A stretch of 64,000 bases of DNA, from contig NC_063155.1 of the NCBI RefSeq assembly GCF_020921035.1, positions 4,015,001-4,079,000 on the forward strand, in the 5' to 3' direction. The position numbers and the translations under genes are program-made. A model generated the notes under the pieces. That model did not search any database. It had not been told where the DNA came from and was given only the letters and a program-made list of their open reading frames with translations. Of the stretch, positions 50,031 to 61,556 are shown in pieces; within the stretch, counting starts at the first letter, position 1; each line of letters opens with the position of its first letter. The stretch comes from Rhodamnia argentea. Taxonomy: Eukaryota > Streptophyta > Magnoliopsida > Myrtales > Myrtaceae.

Positions 50031-52982
50031 AACTGGCGATAACATGGCCTTATGGCCGCTTGACTGAGAGCAATCAAAGCATAACTACAGAGGATTCATT
50101 GCATTGTTTTAATTTGAAGGAAAAGGTGAAATTGCAGAATAATCGTGAGTACATTCTTGTTGTAGTAGCTTGTGCTGTGGCTGGAAATATGTAACGCGAC
50201 TTGGTATGAGGGTTCTACTATGTTATATGTGTTCTTCCTTTTGCCCTAATTTCATCCTTTACTTGAATACTGAGTTACATTTGGAATGGAATAAGTGCAA
50301 AAGAGTTACAGGTTGCTTGGTTCTGTTCCTCCAAAAGCTTTCCTCATTACACCATTTGTTGCGATCAGACCATAAACCTTATATTTTTCATTTTTCATTT
50401 TTTTGTTTTTTGTTGCCACATTGCATCTCGAGAGCTCATAGGCTATTTTGTCTCCAACCCCATCAAAAGTGAGACTCCAACCCCATCAAAGGTGAGAGAT
50501 TGAGAATCCAACCTAGCACTTCTCATAAGAGCAGCAGGCCTCTAGGACAAAGCCCTACAGTAGTGATTAACCTTAAATCATCTGTTGCTCTTGGTCATTA
50601 TTTACTTGGTGAAAATTCTAACACTGGAGCTGGGGCACTATGCCACTGAGACGGGAACTGTATCATCCATGCTATCGATTGCTCTCGCAATCTTGGGTGT
50701 GGTTGAGTGAGGCTGGATGCGGCCTTATCTGCATATTGAAGCTCATTCATTGATTCATTTGTTGCTTGCTAATTCCATTCTTTCAAGCGGTCAATAAAAA
50801 AAAAACATAGAAGAAGAAAACAGGGACTAACTACGTGGTCTCTGATAGTATGACTAAAATGGAACTGTGGAACGATATTCTGTGGTAACCATCCACGTAG
50901 TGTCACAGCTGGCTATTGGCAATGCAATAGCTTTGCCAAGAAAAGGTAATAGCCTTCATGGAGGAAGGAATCTTTTTGACTTTCAAAAGGTTCACACTCC
51001 TTTAGAAAAGCTTGTGCTGGGTAAGATTCTCTACCAAATCTGTGTGGCGTCGATGAGATAGTAGTTGTTTTTTGCTTACTCATTGCAGTAGATCAAGCTT
51101 AAGTATCTTGATCTGCAACATTCTTGTGCTATCACTGATAGTCACCAATTAATCATTGCAAAACATTTAGACTTGCTTCAGTTCATGTGTCAGTTGTGTA
51201 CATCACATGATGTGGCAACTGCTAGAGGCTGAAACCAGAAACTTCATCCTGAGAGGCTGATATATTCACGAAAGGAGACTTTCTGGTTCCAAGTTTATCG
51301 AGTTTCGAAGGCAACTGCGCATAGTGTCGCCGATATACGGCAAGTTTGCCTTCAATTCAATTGCGGACTTTCGACCCGAAATGGGTCGCACGTTTTCCGA
51401 TGGAATCCCGTTAGACACCATTACTTGAATTGGAGAATGTTGATTGTTTTATTGAATCCGGCCATCTCCAAGACAATGACTCACTCTGTGACAAAGTAAT
51501 TGATGGATGCTATTCTCTAAGCTATGGCTATGGTCAAAGCTGTCAACTTGCTTGAGGCTCCTAAGTTCAGACAAAAAATCCCAGCTCCGTAAAGAGTGCT
51601 TTCTCAGACTCGCATCTACCCGCAGGATGTTTACACTGGTTTTTCAACTCCTAGAGGCCTATTACTTAACCCTCCCAAAAGCAAAATCAAAAGGAGAAAA
51701 GAACAAAAAAGAAAGGGTAAAAGGCCCAAGCCAAAGCCCATGTATTTTGACCAACGAGAAGAAGCTCCTAATCAAACCAGTCATCGCCCTACCCTCTTGA
51801 GGACTGATTGGAAGTTCTTTAGTAGTGGTTCACAGTTTAGCTCAATCTAGCAACAATTTACTCTATGCGACCATTTAATAATTGGGGATTTCTGGACGGT
51901 CCTTGCTTCACAATCATAAATGGGGGTTTTTATCGTCCCTCGAGAGATAGATTTAACCTTCTTATCAAAGTCGTTCCCAATTGCATCTTGCTGTATCCTC
52001 TTCATCGAATGTTGTACTTCACGAATATTATAAAGACTTCCAATGTAAGATTGAGATTTGTTCTTCGATAATACAACGATCGCCCATCCATCTCCAAGAA
52101 TCGGATCCTCTGGGATTTCGGGAAGTGCCCTTAAAATACTAGACAGGAGAGTGATAATAATGCTGCATCTATAATTTGACTTTCTTTAGCATATTCATCC
52201 AGAGATTGAGCTTAAAATAATGTTGGGCAATTTTTCTGATGTAAATGATCAATTTTTCAAATTTGGCAGATATGGTCAATATGATGTTTTGTCCTTATCT
52301 TTTATTTGGCTGAGTTTTCAAACAACATAAATATAAATATATGTCTTCATCTTATGTTATGTCTTAATCATGCTTTTGATATATTTTACTTATTAGCTAT
52401 GTTCTAAATAGAAGTTTGTGCGGTTCTTTGTTAATACTCTTAAGGCGCTTTCTGAAAGACTATCATAATTAGACAGTTAATAATCCATTTTCCATCAGGG
52501 GTCTATTAAGGGATTGTCAGGCAAATTGTTTGCAATCAAACTAGTACAATTCTTAATTTGCAATGCATTTCTTCTCTCATGTTTCGAGCAAACAATACTT
52601 TTAAAAAAATTATAATCGAGTACAGTTAACAAGCAAATTCTTTTGAATTATGGGAATAACGAGGGATTCTTTGAAATTGATTAAAATCGGGCATACATAA
52701 TCTTTTTTTATTATATCGTAATGAACTTCATTGATTATATTTATGAATGACATGTCCACGGATTAGTTCCTCTTCGAATGATGAAAAAGTCATTACAGGA
52801 CAGCTAAAGATACCAGCAATTGCCTGTTTCAGTTTTAGTAGTAGCTCTGGTCAGAATCAGTTGAAGTCTTCTGCTCACTTTAGCACACTGTTTATCACGA
52901 GGTTATGATCTTGATCTCTAGTTCCAGTGGAAGTACTTGCTCTCCTTGATCAAGATCCAGAAATCAAAGCTTAGTTTTCCCC
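50031..52982. other. Intergenic stretch, no supported gene
   Basis: The first 450 bases may include 3' UTR of the GPI-protein gene. The open frames at 51507-51850 (Lys-rich, PKSKIKRRKEQ) overlap in two frames and show no domain. The rest is AT-rich, with no repeats or RNA genes that I can identify. Confidence 0.45.
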
Positions 52983-52990
52983 TATAAATA
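52983..52990 (+). promoter_or_regulatory. TATA box of the 7S-globulin-like gene
   Basis: TATAAATA sits 76 bases before the start codon at 53066, in the context CCCCTATAAATAGCC, the classic plant core promoter form. It implies a short leader of about 45-50 bases. Confidence 0.8.
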
Positions 52991-53065
52991 GCCATCTTCT
53001 CCAATCACCCAAAATCATCCCTCAAGGCCTGAACACTGATCCAATCCAAGAGAAAGAGAACAAAA

Positions 53066-54310
53066 ATGCATCTGGTTCAAGCTTTGGTGCTCCTGGCACT
53101 TGCCCTAGCTTGCTCTCATGCTTCAGCATCATATCAGCCCTACAAGACCCTAGTTGCGCCCATCACCAAGGACACCGCCACTTCTCTCTACACCGCCACC
53201 CTCAACTTCCACGAGAGCTATGTCATCGATCTCGGCGCTCCGTTTTCGTGGTGCTCTTGCCCGTACAAGCACCCTCCCGTGGCTTGCAAGGCGGCACAAT
53301 GCATGTCGGCGAGGTCTTACCTCTCCCCGCTTTGCCCTCCATCCAGCAGCTCCTCCAACAACCTTTGCCGAAATTGCATCACAACTCCCGTCAACCCAAT
53401 TGCCAAAACTTGCGCTCTCTCCGACCTCACATACAAGAACGTCGCCCTTTACACAACAAATGGCCGAAGCCCGACTAGTTCCATAAACTTGAATGACATA
53501 TACATGTCTTGTGCTCCTGTGTACCTTTTGAAGTCTCTTCCTTCGGGCACTACCGGTTTGGCTTCCCTTTCGTGGGCTTCTCTCGCTCTTTCGACACAAC
53601 TAACCCCTCCTTATCTGGGAATGACCAAGAGCTTCGCAGTGTGTCTTCCTAGTGTTCCTAATGGTAAGGGCACGCTTTTCTTCGGAAGCGGCCCGTATCA
53701 GTTTAGGAACCCTGCCTTGGTTGACGTATCCAGAATTCTTTCCTACACCCAATTGATAAAAAGCCCTAAATCATCCGACTATTACATTGGCCTCAGCGGC
53801 ATATCAATTGCTGGGAAGGCGGTCCGTTCCCCAAGAAATGCGTTTTCCATTGATCCGTTTGGCCGTGGCGGCACGAAGCTGAGCACTGTCATTCCTTACA
53901 CTGTTCTCAGGAGCGATGTTTATGACGCCTTTGTCAATGAGTTCAAGAAAGCCACCAGGGGCATTCCTCAAGCGAAAATGGTGAAGCCCTTTGAGTATTG
54001 TCTCAAGTCAAGCGCGATCGCATCGACTCGGTTAGGTTTGCAGGTTCCCCAGATCGATCTGCAAGTGGCGAGTGGGAAGAACTGGACGATATACGGAGCG
54101 AACTCGATGAAGCAAGTGAGCAAGGACGTGGCCTGCCTGGCCTTCGTGGATGGAGGGAAGGCGGCCGAGCAAGCGGTGGCGATAGGATCTTACCAAATGG
54201 AGGACAACTTCCTCGTGTTCGATCTGGCTCAATTGACATTGGGGTTCAGTTCCTCGTTGCTGGGCTATGCCACTACTTGCGCCAACTTCGACTTCACCGT
54301 CAAACCTTGA
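53066..54310 (+). CDS. Basic 7S globulin / EDGP / xylanase-inhibitor-like aspartic-protease homologue, probably inactive
   Basis: A single exon of 414 residues, secreted: signal peptide about 1-22 (LVLLALALACSHASA). The fold is peptidase A1 (TAXI type), as in soybean basic 7S globulin, carrot EDGP and wheat xylanase inhibitor TAXI-I. Members bind or inhibit microbial cell-wall hydrolases in the apoplast. The first catalytic motif keeps Asp but reads DLGAPFSWCSC in place of DTG/S. The second site reads STVIPYTVL where active enzymes have D-T/S-G, so the second Asp is missing and protease activity is not expected. The N-terminal lobe is Cys-rich (CSCPYKHPPVACKAAQC, CRNC). C-terminal family marks are YCLKSSA, VPQIDLQV, WTIYGANS, ACLAFVDGG, IGSYQMEDNFLVFDL and LGFSSSLL. 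Inhibitor activity is inferred from family only. Confidence 0.92.
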   Translation: MHLVQALVLLALALACSHASASYQPYKTLVAPITKDTATSLYTATLNFHESYVIDLGAPFSWCSCPYKHPPVACKAAQCMSARSYLSPLCPPSSSSSNNLCRNCITTPVNPIAKTCALSDLTYKNVALYTTNGRSPTSSINLNDIYMSCAPVYLLKSLPSGTTGLASLSWASLALSTQLTPPYLGMTKSFAVCLPSVPNGKGTLFFGSGPYQFRNPALVDVSRILSYTQLIKSPKSSDYYIGLSGISIAGKAVRSPRNAFSIDPFGRGGTKLSTVIPYTVLRSDVYDAFVNEFKKATRGIPQAKMVKPFEYCLKSSAIASTRLGLQVPQIDLQVASGKNWTIYGANSMKQVSKDVACLAFVDGGKAAEQAVAIGSYQMEDNFLVFDLAQLTLGFSSSLLGYATTCANFDFTVKP

Positions 54311-54686
54311 TCAGATCTGTTTTAAGTTGGCTTGGCCCGCAAAGGAAAAAGAACCTTTGTGTGCAATGATGCTGTGTGCTTGTGAAAGAATAAGAACCAA
54401 TAGTATAGACCCCAACCAAAAACAGCAAGTAGCTAATCCTGGTTTTTGGGCAAATAAGTGTATGTTCTTGTCTGTGTATGTGTCTGTGTCTGTGCATGTA
54501 CTTAATGTTTGAAAATAAGCACGGCTTTGAAGTTTAAAGAGTGATGTCTATATGTTGAATGTCAACCGAAGCAATTTACAGAAAATCACAATTGCCAATC
54601 TCTTCCGATTAGATAATATAGAATTCACATCTCGCTAACAACCCCGGTTGAGCAGAAAGCTTTACTTTTCCACGCATTTATACCGG

Positions 54687-55141
54687 GATCAATACCACGA
54701 AAAACTGTAAAGTGATACATTTGCGATAAATTTACCACAAATTAATTTTTTTTACCATAAATAACCCCAAATCGGTACATTTGTGATAAATTCACCAAAA
54801 ACTAATTTTTTTTACCACAAAATCCTCAAACCAGTACACCTATGATATCTCAAATTGGTACATTTGTGATAAATTGACACTTTGTTAGTTTTCATTAAAT
54901 TGGATTAATACTGTGAAAAATTCAAAACTAGTACATTTGTGACAAACTAATGGTAAAAACCCCCAAACCGGTACATTTGTCGGTTGCTACGTATCATACA
55001 ACTAAGCAATTTGATGTAAAATTAACGGAAACTAACGGTGTAACTGATGTAGCAGTTTGAGATTTTTGGAGGTCAAAAAGTTAGTTTGGGGTAAATTCGT
55101 CATATATGCACTAATTTAGGATTTTTCGTGATATTAAATCT
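54687..55141. mobile_element. Foldback MITE-like element 3
   Basis: The left end ATACCACGAAAAACTGTAAAG and the right end (ATTTAGGATTTTTCGTGATAT) are inverted copies. The inner part contains several direct repeats of GGTACATTTGTGATAAATT (about 54774, 54859 and variants near 54935 and 54970). No coding sequence is present. It starts about 380 bases after the 7S-globulin-like stop codon. Confidence 0.75.
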
Positions 55142-55536
55142 TTATTCAATCTGGATGGTAACGAATGTGATCAACAAGGGCAAAGATTTGTCATGTGAGC
55201 ACATGCGCTTAGGTGACTAATTTATGCTGCCATGAATTGTTGCCGAGGAAATTCTCCGCGGTTCGCAGAAGACAACCATCGAACTCAAGCTTTGCTTGAG
55301 AAGCCATGTGAAGTTCTTCCCATGTTTTGGCTTTCTTTCTGCTTTCACTGGGTCAACGTTAACCAAAATTTGCAATAATTGGGCATATAAAATATTGAAT
55401 AATTATGCCATTTAGAAGAAAAAAAATCACATGAGGCCGGTCATACTTCATGTTAGTCGTTTTTGAATAATTTTTCACCTACTCTAATTATCAGGGTGAA
55501 TTATACGAATGCGAAATATTAAAAGTGTGTCTAAAT

Positions 55537-55946
55537 GAGGAAAAATTGTACAAAAAAAAAATCTTAGATTTATTATAGTTGTGTCAATTCAGTTCTAAAT
55601 TTTTTGTATTTGTACCAATTTAGTCCATCCGGTCAATTTTGACTAGAAATAGCTGACATGGTAATTTTAAAAATACTTTAATCTTTTTCAAACTTCATTT
55701 GTTTTTTTCTTTTCTTTTTCTTCCCTATGGCTAAAGGAAGAAGAAGATAGGGAAGAAAAAAATCAATTAAAATATTAAAAATTACCACATTAGTGCTGGC
55801 AACGTCGGTCTATGATTTCCGGCCAAAATTGGCCGGATGGATTGAATTGACACAAATACAAAAGATTTAGGATTGAATTGAAAAAAAAAATTAATATTGA
55901 AATGACACATTACAATGGGTATAGAATTTTTTTTGGTAATCCTCCC
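55537..55946. mobile_element. Foldback MITE-like element 4
   Basis: The left arm TGTGTCAATTCAGTTCTAAATTTTTTGTATTTG pairs with the right arm CACAAATACAAAAGATTTAGGATTGAATTG in inverted orientation. Further inwards CCATCCGGTCAATTTTGAC pairs with GGCCAAAATTGGCCGGATGG. The middle is TTTTCTTTTTCTTCC facing GGAAGAAGAAGATAGGGAAG, also inverted, so almost the whole element folds back. Confidence 0.8.
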
Positions 55947-56805
55947 GTCTAAATGATTATTGGAAGTGATAGAAGAGATTATGAGTGTTTTTAAATATTT
56001 GCTAGTATTTTCTTATTTGCCAAATCTGCGATTGTAATGTTGTATTTCTCGTGTGTGTGCGCGTCTAACCCTGTTATTATTACAGTTTAAATTTTGGACT
56101 AAGATAAGCTTACGGCATGAACAATCATTTGACTCGGTGAAAGGACACTTTGACGAGGAGGTACCCTTCATCAGATAGCTCAGCGCCTTTGATGATCAGT
56201 CTCTGTGTTAACTCAAAACTACTCGACTGCTGAAACAGGAGCTGAACTCTGCTGCATCATCATATGCTTATAATAGTAGTTAATTTTCTAATTTGTGCAG
56301 AAAATGTCGACAAAACACACAAGATTTGTAATATATTCCACTTACTTATCTTGCTGAGTAACCACTCTTTTTCGAATTTACCACTTACTTACCTGTTTAA
56401 GAAAAATCTCACAACCGAGATGCCGATGGCAAAGATTTACCAATACAGAGAGACCCGGTTGAATCCGTATCAGCTGTCATATGGGGCAATAGGAATTCTT
56501 TTCTTTGGCTTACAGGGTTTCATATCCTCAACAAAGAAATGAGCTTGTGGACTTGATTTTTCCAGGACGCAAGCAAATCACATCCGACCGGCGAAGTAGC
56601 ATCAGAGATGCAGTAAGAGAAATCTAGATAGATATCCACTTATAATTCTTTAACAAACCTAACCATTCCCACATTATTACTCAGGAGAAGCCGTCGCCGT
56701 CTGCTAGAATTTGATTTATCTTCCCTTTCCCTTGGAAGAGGCCCCTGATCACAACTTGTAATCCCACCACTCTACGACCCACTACTTTGATGACATGCAC
56801 CAATA

Positions 56806-59800
56806 TCAAGCGTTCTTTAATTTGATGCGATTGACCAAAATATACCTTTGAAGTGCAAGCATTAGAACCCATGTGCCCTTTGTGATCTTCTCCTTAACCA
56901 TCAAGTGTAATGCTGAACTTAACACCGTCTTCAGGATCTGAGCTTGCAGTCCCTTGAGGAAACCCAACAAGCCTTCTCGTCTCCAAATTGCATACATTGC
57001 GCCAGAAATTGTCTTCTCGGCTTTAGCCTGAGATTCCTTTGTCTCATCTTCATCTGATTCCGCAGCCTGAATCGTGACCTTACACCTGTCTCAAAACTAG
57101 ATGAAGTTAGTTCTGAAGACAGTACTGTAGAAGGCACGGACGAACAAAAGGAAGTTGACGACAACCAAGGAACACACAACTGGAGTCTTGAAGTTCTAAC
57201 CTTTATAAAGGGATGCAAAATATGTGGAACTAAGTATCTCATAGTTTTACGACAGCTCCTTTGATTAAGGTTGATAGATAGCATGCAAATAGAAATAGGC
57301 ATGTATGACCAAAGAAACCCGCATTCTTAGACTAACATCCGACTGAACCACTGTGTACTAGCCATCATCAAAATATCTTGTATCAAGCTTCTGGAAAACT
57401 ATTCCAAGCAGATAGCAGTTATTAAGCTCGCATTTAGGTGGACAACTTTTCACAATATCGGAGTATTTGGTTTCTATAGAAATTTCGAGTGATCTATACA
57501 GATCAGTTTTGCAAATGCAGTATCTTTCCATCAAACTTTTTTTCATTAAAGGCCTCCCATAGACCTATTTTGCATAAACTGAAACAACAGTCAAGACGAA
57601 GAAAAAAATCTGTAATTGTTACCATTCGTTCATTCCAACTGGCTATTGTAACTATGAATTCAATAATTAGGTTAAATTAGACCATGTGTCAGGAAAAGAA
57701 AAACTAATAAGTTCACCTGATAGCTGGGTATGTTATGCAGGTCGCAACACACTTGGAGACTGCACCCAGGACGAAAGCTGAAAAGGCAGAAAGAGACTCA
57801 GGAGACAACCCCGTACCTCTACTTCTGCTCCGCTTTTCCTTCAACAATCTCTCTTTCAACTGATCAAATACAGTGTACTGTAGAATACAAAAGTACTTTC
57901 AATTATTAACTATGCTGTCTGCATATGACCTTTTCAACTAGACATTAAAAATACGAAAAGCACATATCTATAGTGCCAGCAGGTGGATTCTCTTTTTATT
58001 TTTTGGAATAGTTCTATCAGGTGAATTTTAATTTCTACCAGCTGCTCTTAGGTTGTTTCCTTGGGATGTAACATTTGAGATGCAGTTTAACCCTCTCTCA
58101 AAATGTTGCAGAATTGGAAGCAACTAACATGAGTAAGACTACAGCAAAAAGTCCCTGACATCAGCTATTCCAGTAACATCATGCATGAAAACGATCTTGG
58201 AGACGTGAGAATGCATTAGATGCCTTTTTTATCTTTAAAACAGAATGCTCCCAATCATTTTTATACAAAATAACCTCGAGAATCCCGCAGCCCTGTAAAG
58301 TAGGTGCTCTCTACATGTGACTACATATTAAAAGAGAATCACCTACCTGAACAGATGGATTTATTGTTAGAAGGAGAGAAATGCCAAGACCATCAAATGC
58401 TTCCCTCCATGTGAAATCTGAAAAGGTCTTCCAAAGTCCTTTAGATTTACCAAATTCGCTTGTCTGCATCCTGGATGATGCTGTATCCAAGGGCTGCATT
58501 ATGCTTTTGATATTAGACTACTGAAAAATATCAAATGAAAACAGATCTATTCGCTCTTGACGTTAACATATTATTATCGAAGAATTGAATTTTAAACAAA
58601 TTGGGAAAAAAGTGCCTTTTCAGTGGTCTAAATGTCTGTAGTTTCATCAATGGCACAAAAAGATTAGCAGCTGTAGTAGGCATTGCATTAGAGATTAACC
58701 TAAGGGTTTTACTCCTTTGTTAGCATTCTACTTGTGACAACTCTCCAAATATCCCTTTTGTTTTCAAGATAAAAAACACCAATCCCTTCCTCCCATATTG
58801 TCTATCATTTTAGACACAAGAACAGCCCGTGTTAACTACCTGTGTCACAATGACAGTACAAGCTCCAGCTGCAGCTGCAACAATCAGGTTTGCTCTTGTT
58901 CCAATACTTTTATTGCCGCTCTTTCTCAAGTACAGTCTTTTAAAGAAGCTATATCCATAAAAGTAGACAAATTGTGAAATGAAAGATTGGAGATTCTTCG
59001 TTCCAAGTCCCTGGTACAATGAAAGAATCCGACCAGTAGAAATTGCCTCCCATAGGACATCTGAAATGTTCCTGAAGAAGCAAGACACAGAATAAGAGCT
59101 ATCTTCATAAGTTCCATGTCAGCAACTTGGATGAGGACATGAACACTGAAACAGGTCAAGCATCTCCGTATGCATGGAAGGTCTAGAATTTGAAATAACA
59201 TGAGGGAACCAGCAACATTGACTACAACCAGTTTGAAAATTCCAACTTAATCAGTCCTTGGTGTAATAAAAACACATATACCCTGGTTTCACAGTAACCT
59301 TCTTTTTGCTATTGTACAAACTTGATGACAATTCACCCCGCATCCAAAGACAAAGCACATTGCGAAACCAATGTACAATTAACACTTGACATAAACACCA
59401 AAAAACTACCAAATCAGTTTCAGCAGAAACTAGGAAATGCACAGCATCAAGTTATCTTGGACAAAACATAAATAAACACTGACATGCTGAAAACTAAATG
59501 ACAATGAACAACTGGATTTTATAGTCAACCAGACAGAAACCTCCAACGGGGTTCCATAAATAGGGTTTCAAAGTCCAGCAAGCATAGATTGTGATATTTC
59601 AGCCATGTGAGAACTGTCACTCGCCCACTTTGACCACATGCTCTGAACAACACAATCACCTAGAATTTGCACGTGACCTAGTCCTAGATTATCCCATCCA
59701 TGATGAAGGATCTCCATGGTGCACTGTCAGATTCATTCATCGGCAAGAGTACTGTACAGTGGAGTACATGGAGAAATGATTCCACCAGAAATCAAAGAAC

Positions 59801-60603
59801 AAATGGACAGTGGATGTCTGGAAGCTATAAGAAGCATGAGACACAAGGGACTGAGTTTGAATTCATGATTCCTGCATACAACCTGATGTTTCTCCGTAAA
59901 ATCAGTTGCCTTTCACAATCATTGCTTCCTCAAAGTCTAGCATGTGGTGGAAGCCTGTGCCGTTACATTGTTCCGTTGAAACTTAAAACAACTCCTCAGG
60001 AGAGGCCAAGGCCACGCCAATCACGCCATTTCTATGTCCATGGTATGGATCCGTCTAGACACTTATATACTCCGAACAATCTCATTGAAGCAGCCAACGA
60101 AAATTCCATCTATATAGCATCCCGACTCGAATACAAAAACAGCAACAGAACAGTGAGATAAACAGCAATTTTGATATCTCCATTGCTAATTCTGGGTCAT
60201 CCCATTGCTTTACACTAACAGCATCACATTACTGAAAACACTCGCGCCATTTGAAGCAGAAACCGACACACAATCCTGCTAAAAGAAATTTCACGCAATA
60301 GCATATTCTCAAAACAAACCATCAAGATCCTGATCCAAGAACATCAAGAAAACAACGCCAACTACCGTAACCCAGAAGAAACTCCGCCAAAATCAAACAC
60401 GACAACATCCAAATTCCGTGCTCATGAGTGGGACCCAGGAGAGAGAAACATCTTTGTTACCTGTACTTTTGATGATTGCGAGATCGAATCTCGGCCTGAT
60501 ACTTGGTCTTGCAGGTGTCGAGCGGGTAGAGGACGGTGGTGCTGACCAGAGCTCCGACGGCTCCGGACGTCGCCTCCGAGATAGACTCCAGATTAAACGC
60601 CAT
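56806..60603 (-). CDS. PNC1: Peroxisomal adenine nucleotide carrier (PNC1/PNC2 type)
   Basis: A mitochondrial-carrier-family protein that in Arabidopsis imports ATP into peroxisomes in exchange for AMP/ADP, supporting fatty-acid activation in seedlings. Five minus-strand exons keep frame: 60461-60603, 58840-59071, 58347-58493, 57717-57877 and 56806-57085, giving 320 residues against about 320 in Arabidopsis. Exon 1 opens [19 protein letters not shown] and has the first carrier signature YPLDTCKTK. Exon 2 has [17 protein letters not shown] and [12 protein letters not shown]. Exon 3 has the second signature [15 protein letters not shown]. Exon 4 ends in the third, degenerate signature (YPAIRCKV), as is usual for this subfamily. 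Exon 5 has [22 protein letters not shown]. The tail is basic (NRIKLKNA). Two copies exist in many plants, so PNC1 versus PNC2 is not resolved. Confidence 0.93.
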
Positions 60604-60860
60604 AATTCAAGAAGATCCTTTCGACTTCCTTCCGATGGAAAAAGGAGAACGAACCGAGATATCCCCGTACTTGTACTTCACGTGCCGCGTCCCGTCAGCC
60701 CAACTCAAGAGCTGTGGAATAGAAGCACGTTCGTCGTCTTTCGGGAGGTTAGCAGCTGGTTCAAGGAAGAGGAGAGATCACAGAGGAGAGAGACAGAGAG
60801 AGAGAGAACTACCGAAAGTGATGGAGGGAGGGAAGCGATGGGCTTGGTTACTTTCTCTCG
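60604..60860 (-). promoter_or_regulatory. 5' leader and promoter-proximal region of the carrier gene
   Basis: On the coding strand this holds a CT-rich tract (plus strand GAGAGAGACAGAGAG, about 60779-60807), typical of plant leaders. Plus-strand open frames at 60418-60984 run antisense to exon 1 and the leader and are not called. Confidence 0.4.
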
Positions 60861-60989
60861 AGTGTGCCGTGAACTGCTGTATCTTCTTGGGAATCGACAA
60901 AAGATGTTGGGCAAAATGTCGGAACGTTGCTGTAAATTTGCTACTAATGTCAATGCTTGTCGTATGACAGCTCACTTGTGTTAACCTTC

Positions 60990-61556
60990 CAATTATATCG
61001 ACTGAGCTCTAAATTTTTTGCAATTCATTCATTCAGATTAATTTTCATAAAAAATTACTAACGTGCGGTGTGCACGCCTGGCCATGCTCCTGAATAGAGC
61101 TGGCGCTAATGAAAAAAAACAAAACTCAATTTTTGTAAGCAATTTTTTATTTTTTATTTTCCTGCTTTTTCGTGTTCCTTCTTCCTTTGCCAGTAGCCGA
61201 GCCTCGACGACGACCACAAGCGAGGGCCAACGAGGGTGCGCCTTAGGAGAGGCTCGACCTCACCAAATGTGGCAAGGTGGAGCCTCACTCGAGATTAGCC
61301 AGGTCGCTAGCCATCCTTGAGGCCCGACAACCGAGGAAACAAAAAGTAAAAAGAAAGGAGAATTAAATAAATTATTAACAATTTAATTATTTTTAAATTG
61401 TAAAAAATTGTCCATGTCAGAGTATAGGACGACCGACGTTCATGTTAGCAATTTCAAATCAAAAAATTTGCGGCAATGATGAAATTAACAAATTATCAAA
61501 AAATTTAGGATTCAATTGGCACAATTGAAATATTTAGGACCGACTTAGCACCCGTA
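60990..61556. mobile_element. Possible foldback element 5
   Basis: The left CTCTAAATTTTTTGCAATT ... AAATTACTAACGTGCGGTG resembles the inverted right part (CACCGACGTTCATGTTAGCAATTT-like ... AAAAAATTTAGGATT). Middle parts also oppose (TTTTTCGTGTTCCTTC against GAGGAAACAAAAAG). The match is weaker than for elements 1-4 and the ends are unsure. Confidence 0.45.

Larger units (their letters stand above)
54311..56805. other. Intergenic region between the 7S-globulin-like and PNC-like genes
   Basis: Apart from the two foldback elements no gene is seen. The plus-strand open frame at 56264-56542 shows no domain. The last part is 3' flank of the carrier gene. Confidence 0.5.

Noticed and set aside
51507-51850. 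Two overlapping plus-strand frames with Lys/Arg-rich sequence
   Set aside because: No recognisable domain and no splice or promoter context; similar open lengths occur by chance.
53110-53599. Alternative frames over the 7S-globulin-like gene on both strands
   Set aside because: They are shadows of the GC-rich coding sequence of the 414-residue protein.
60418-60984. 188- and 143-residue plus-strand frames
   Set aside because: They run antisense to exon 1 and the leader of the carrier gene, which explains their openness.
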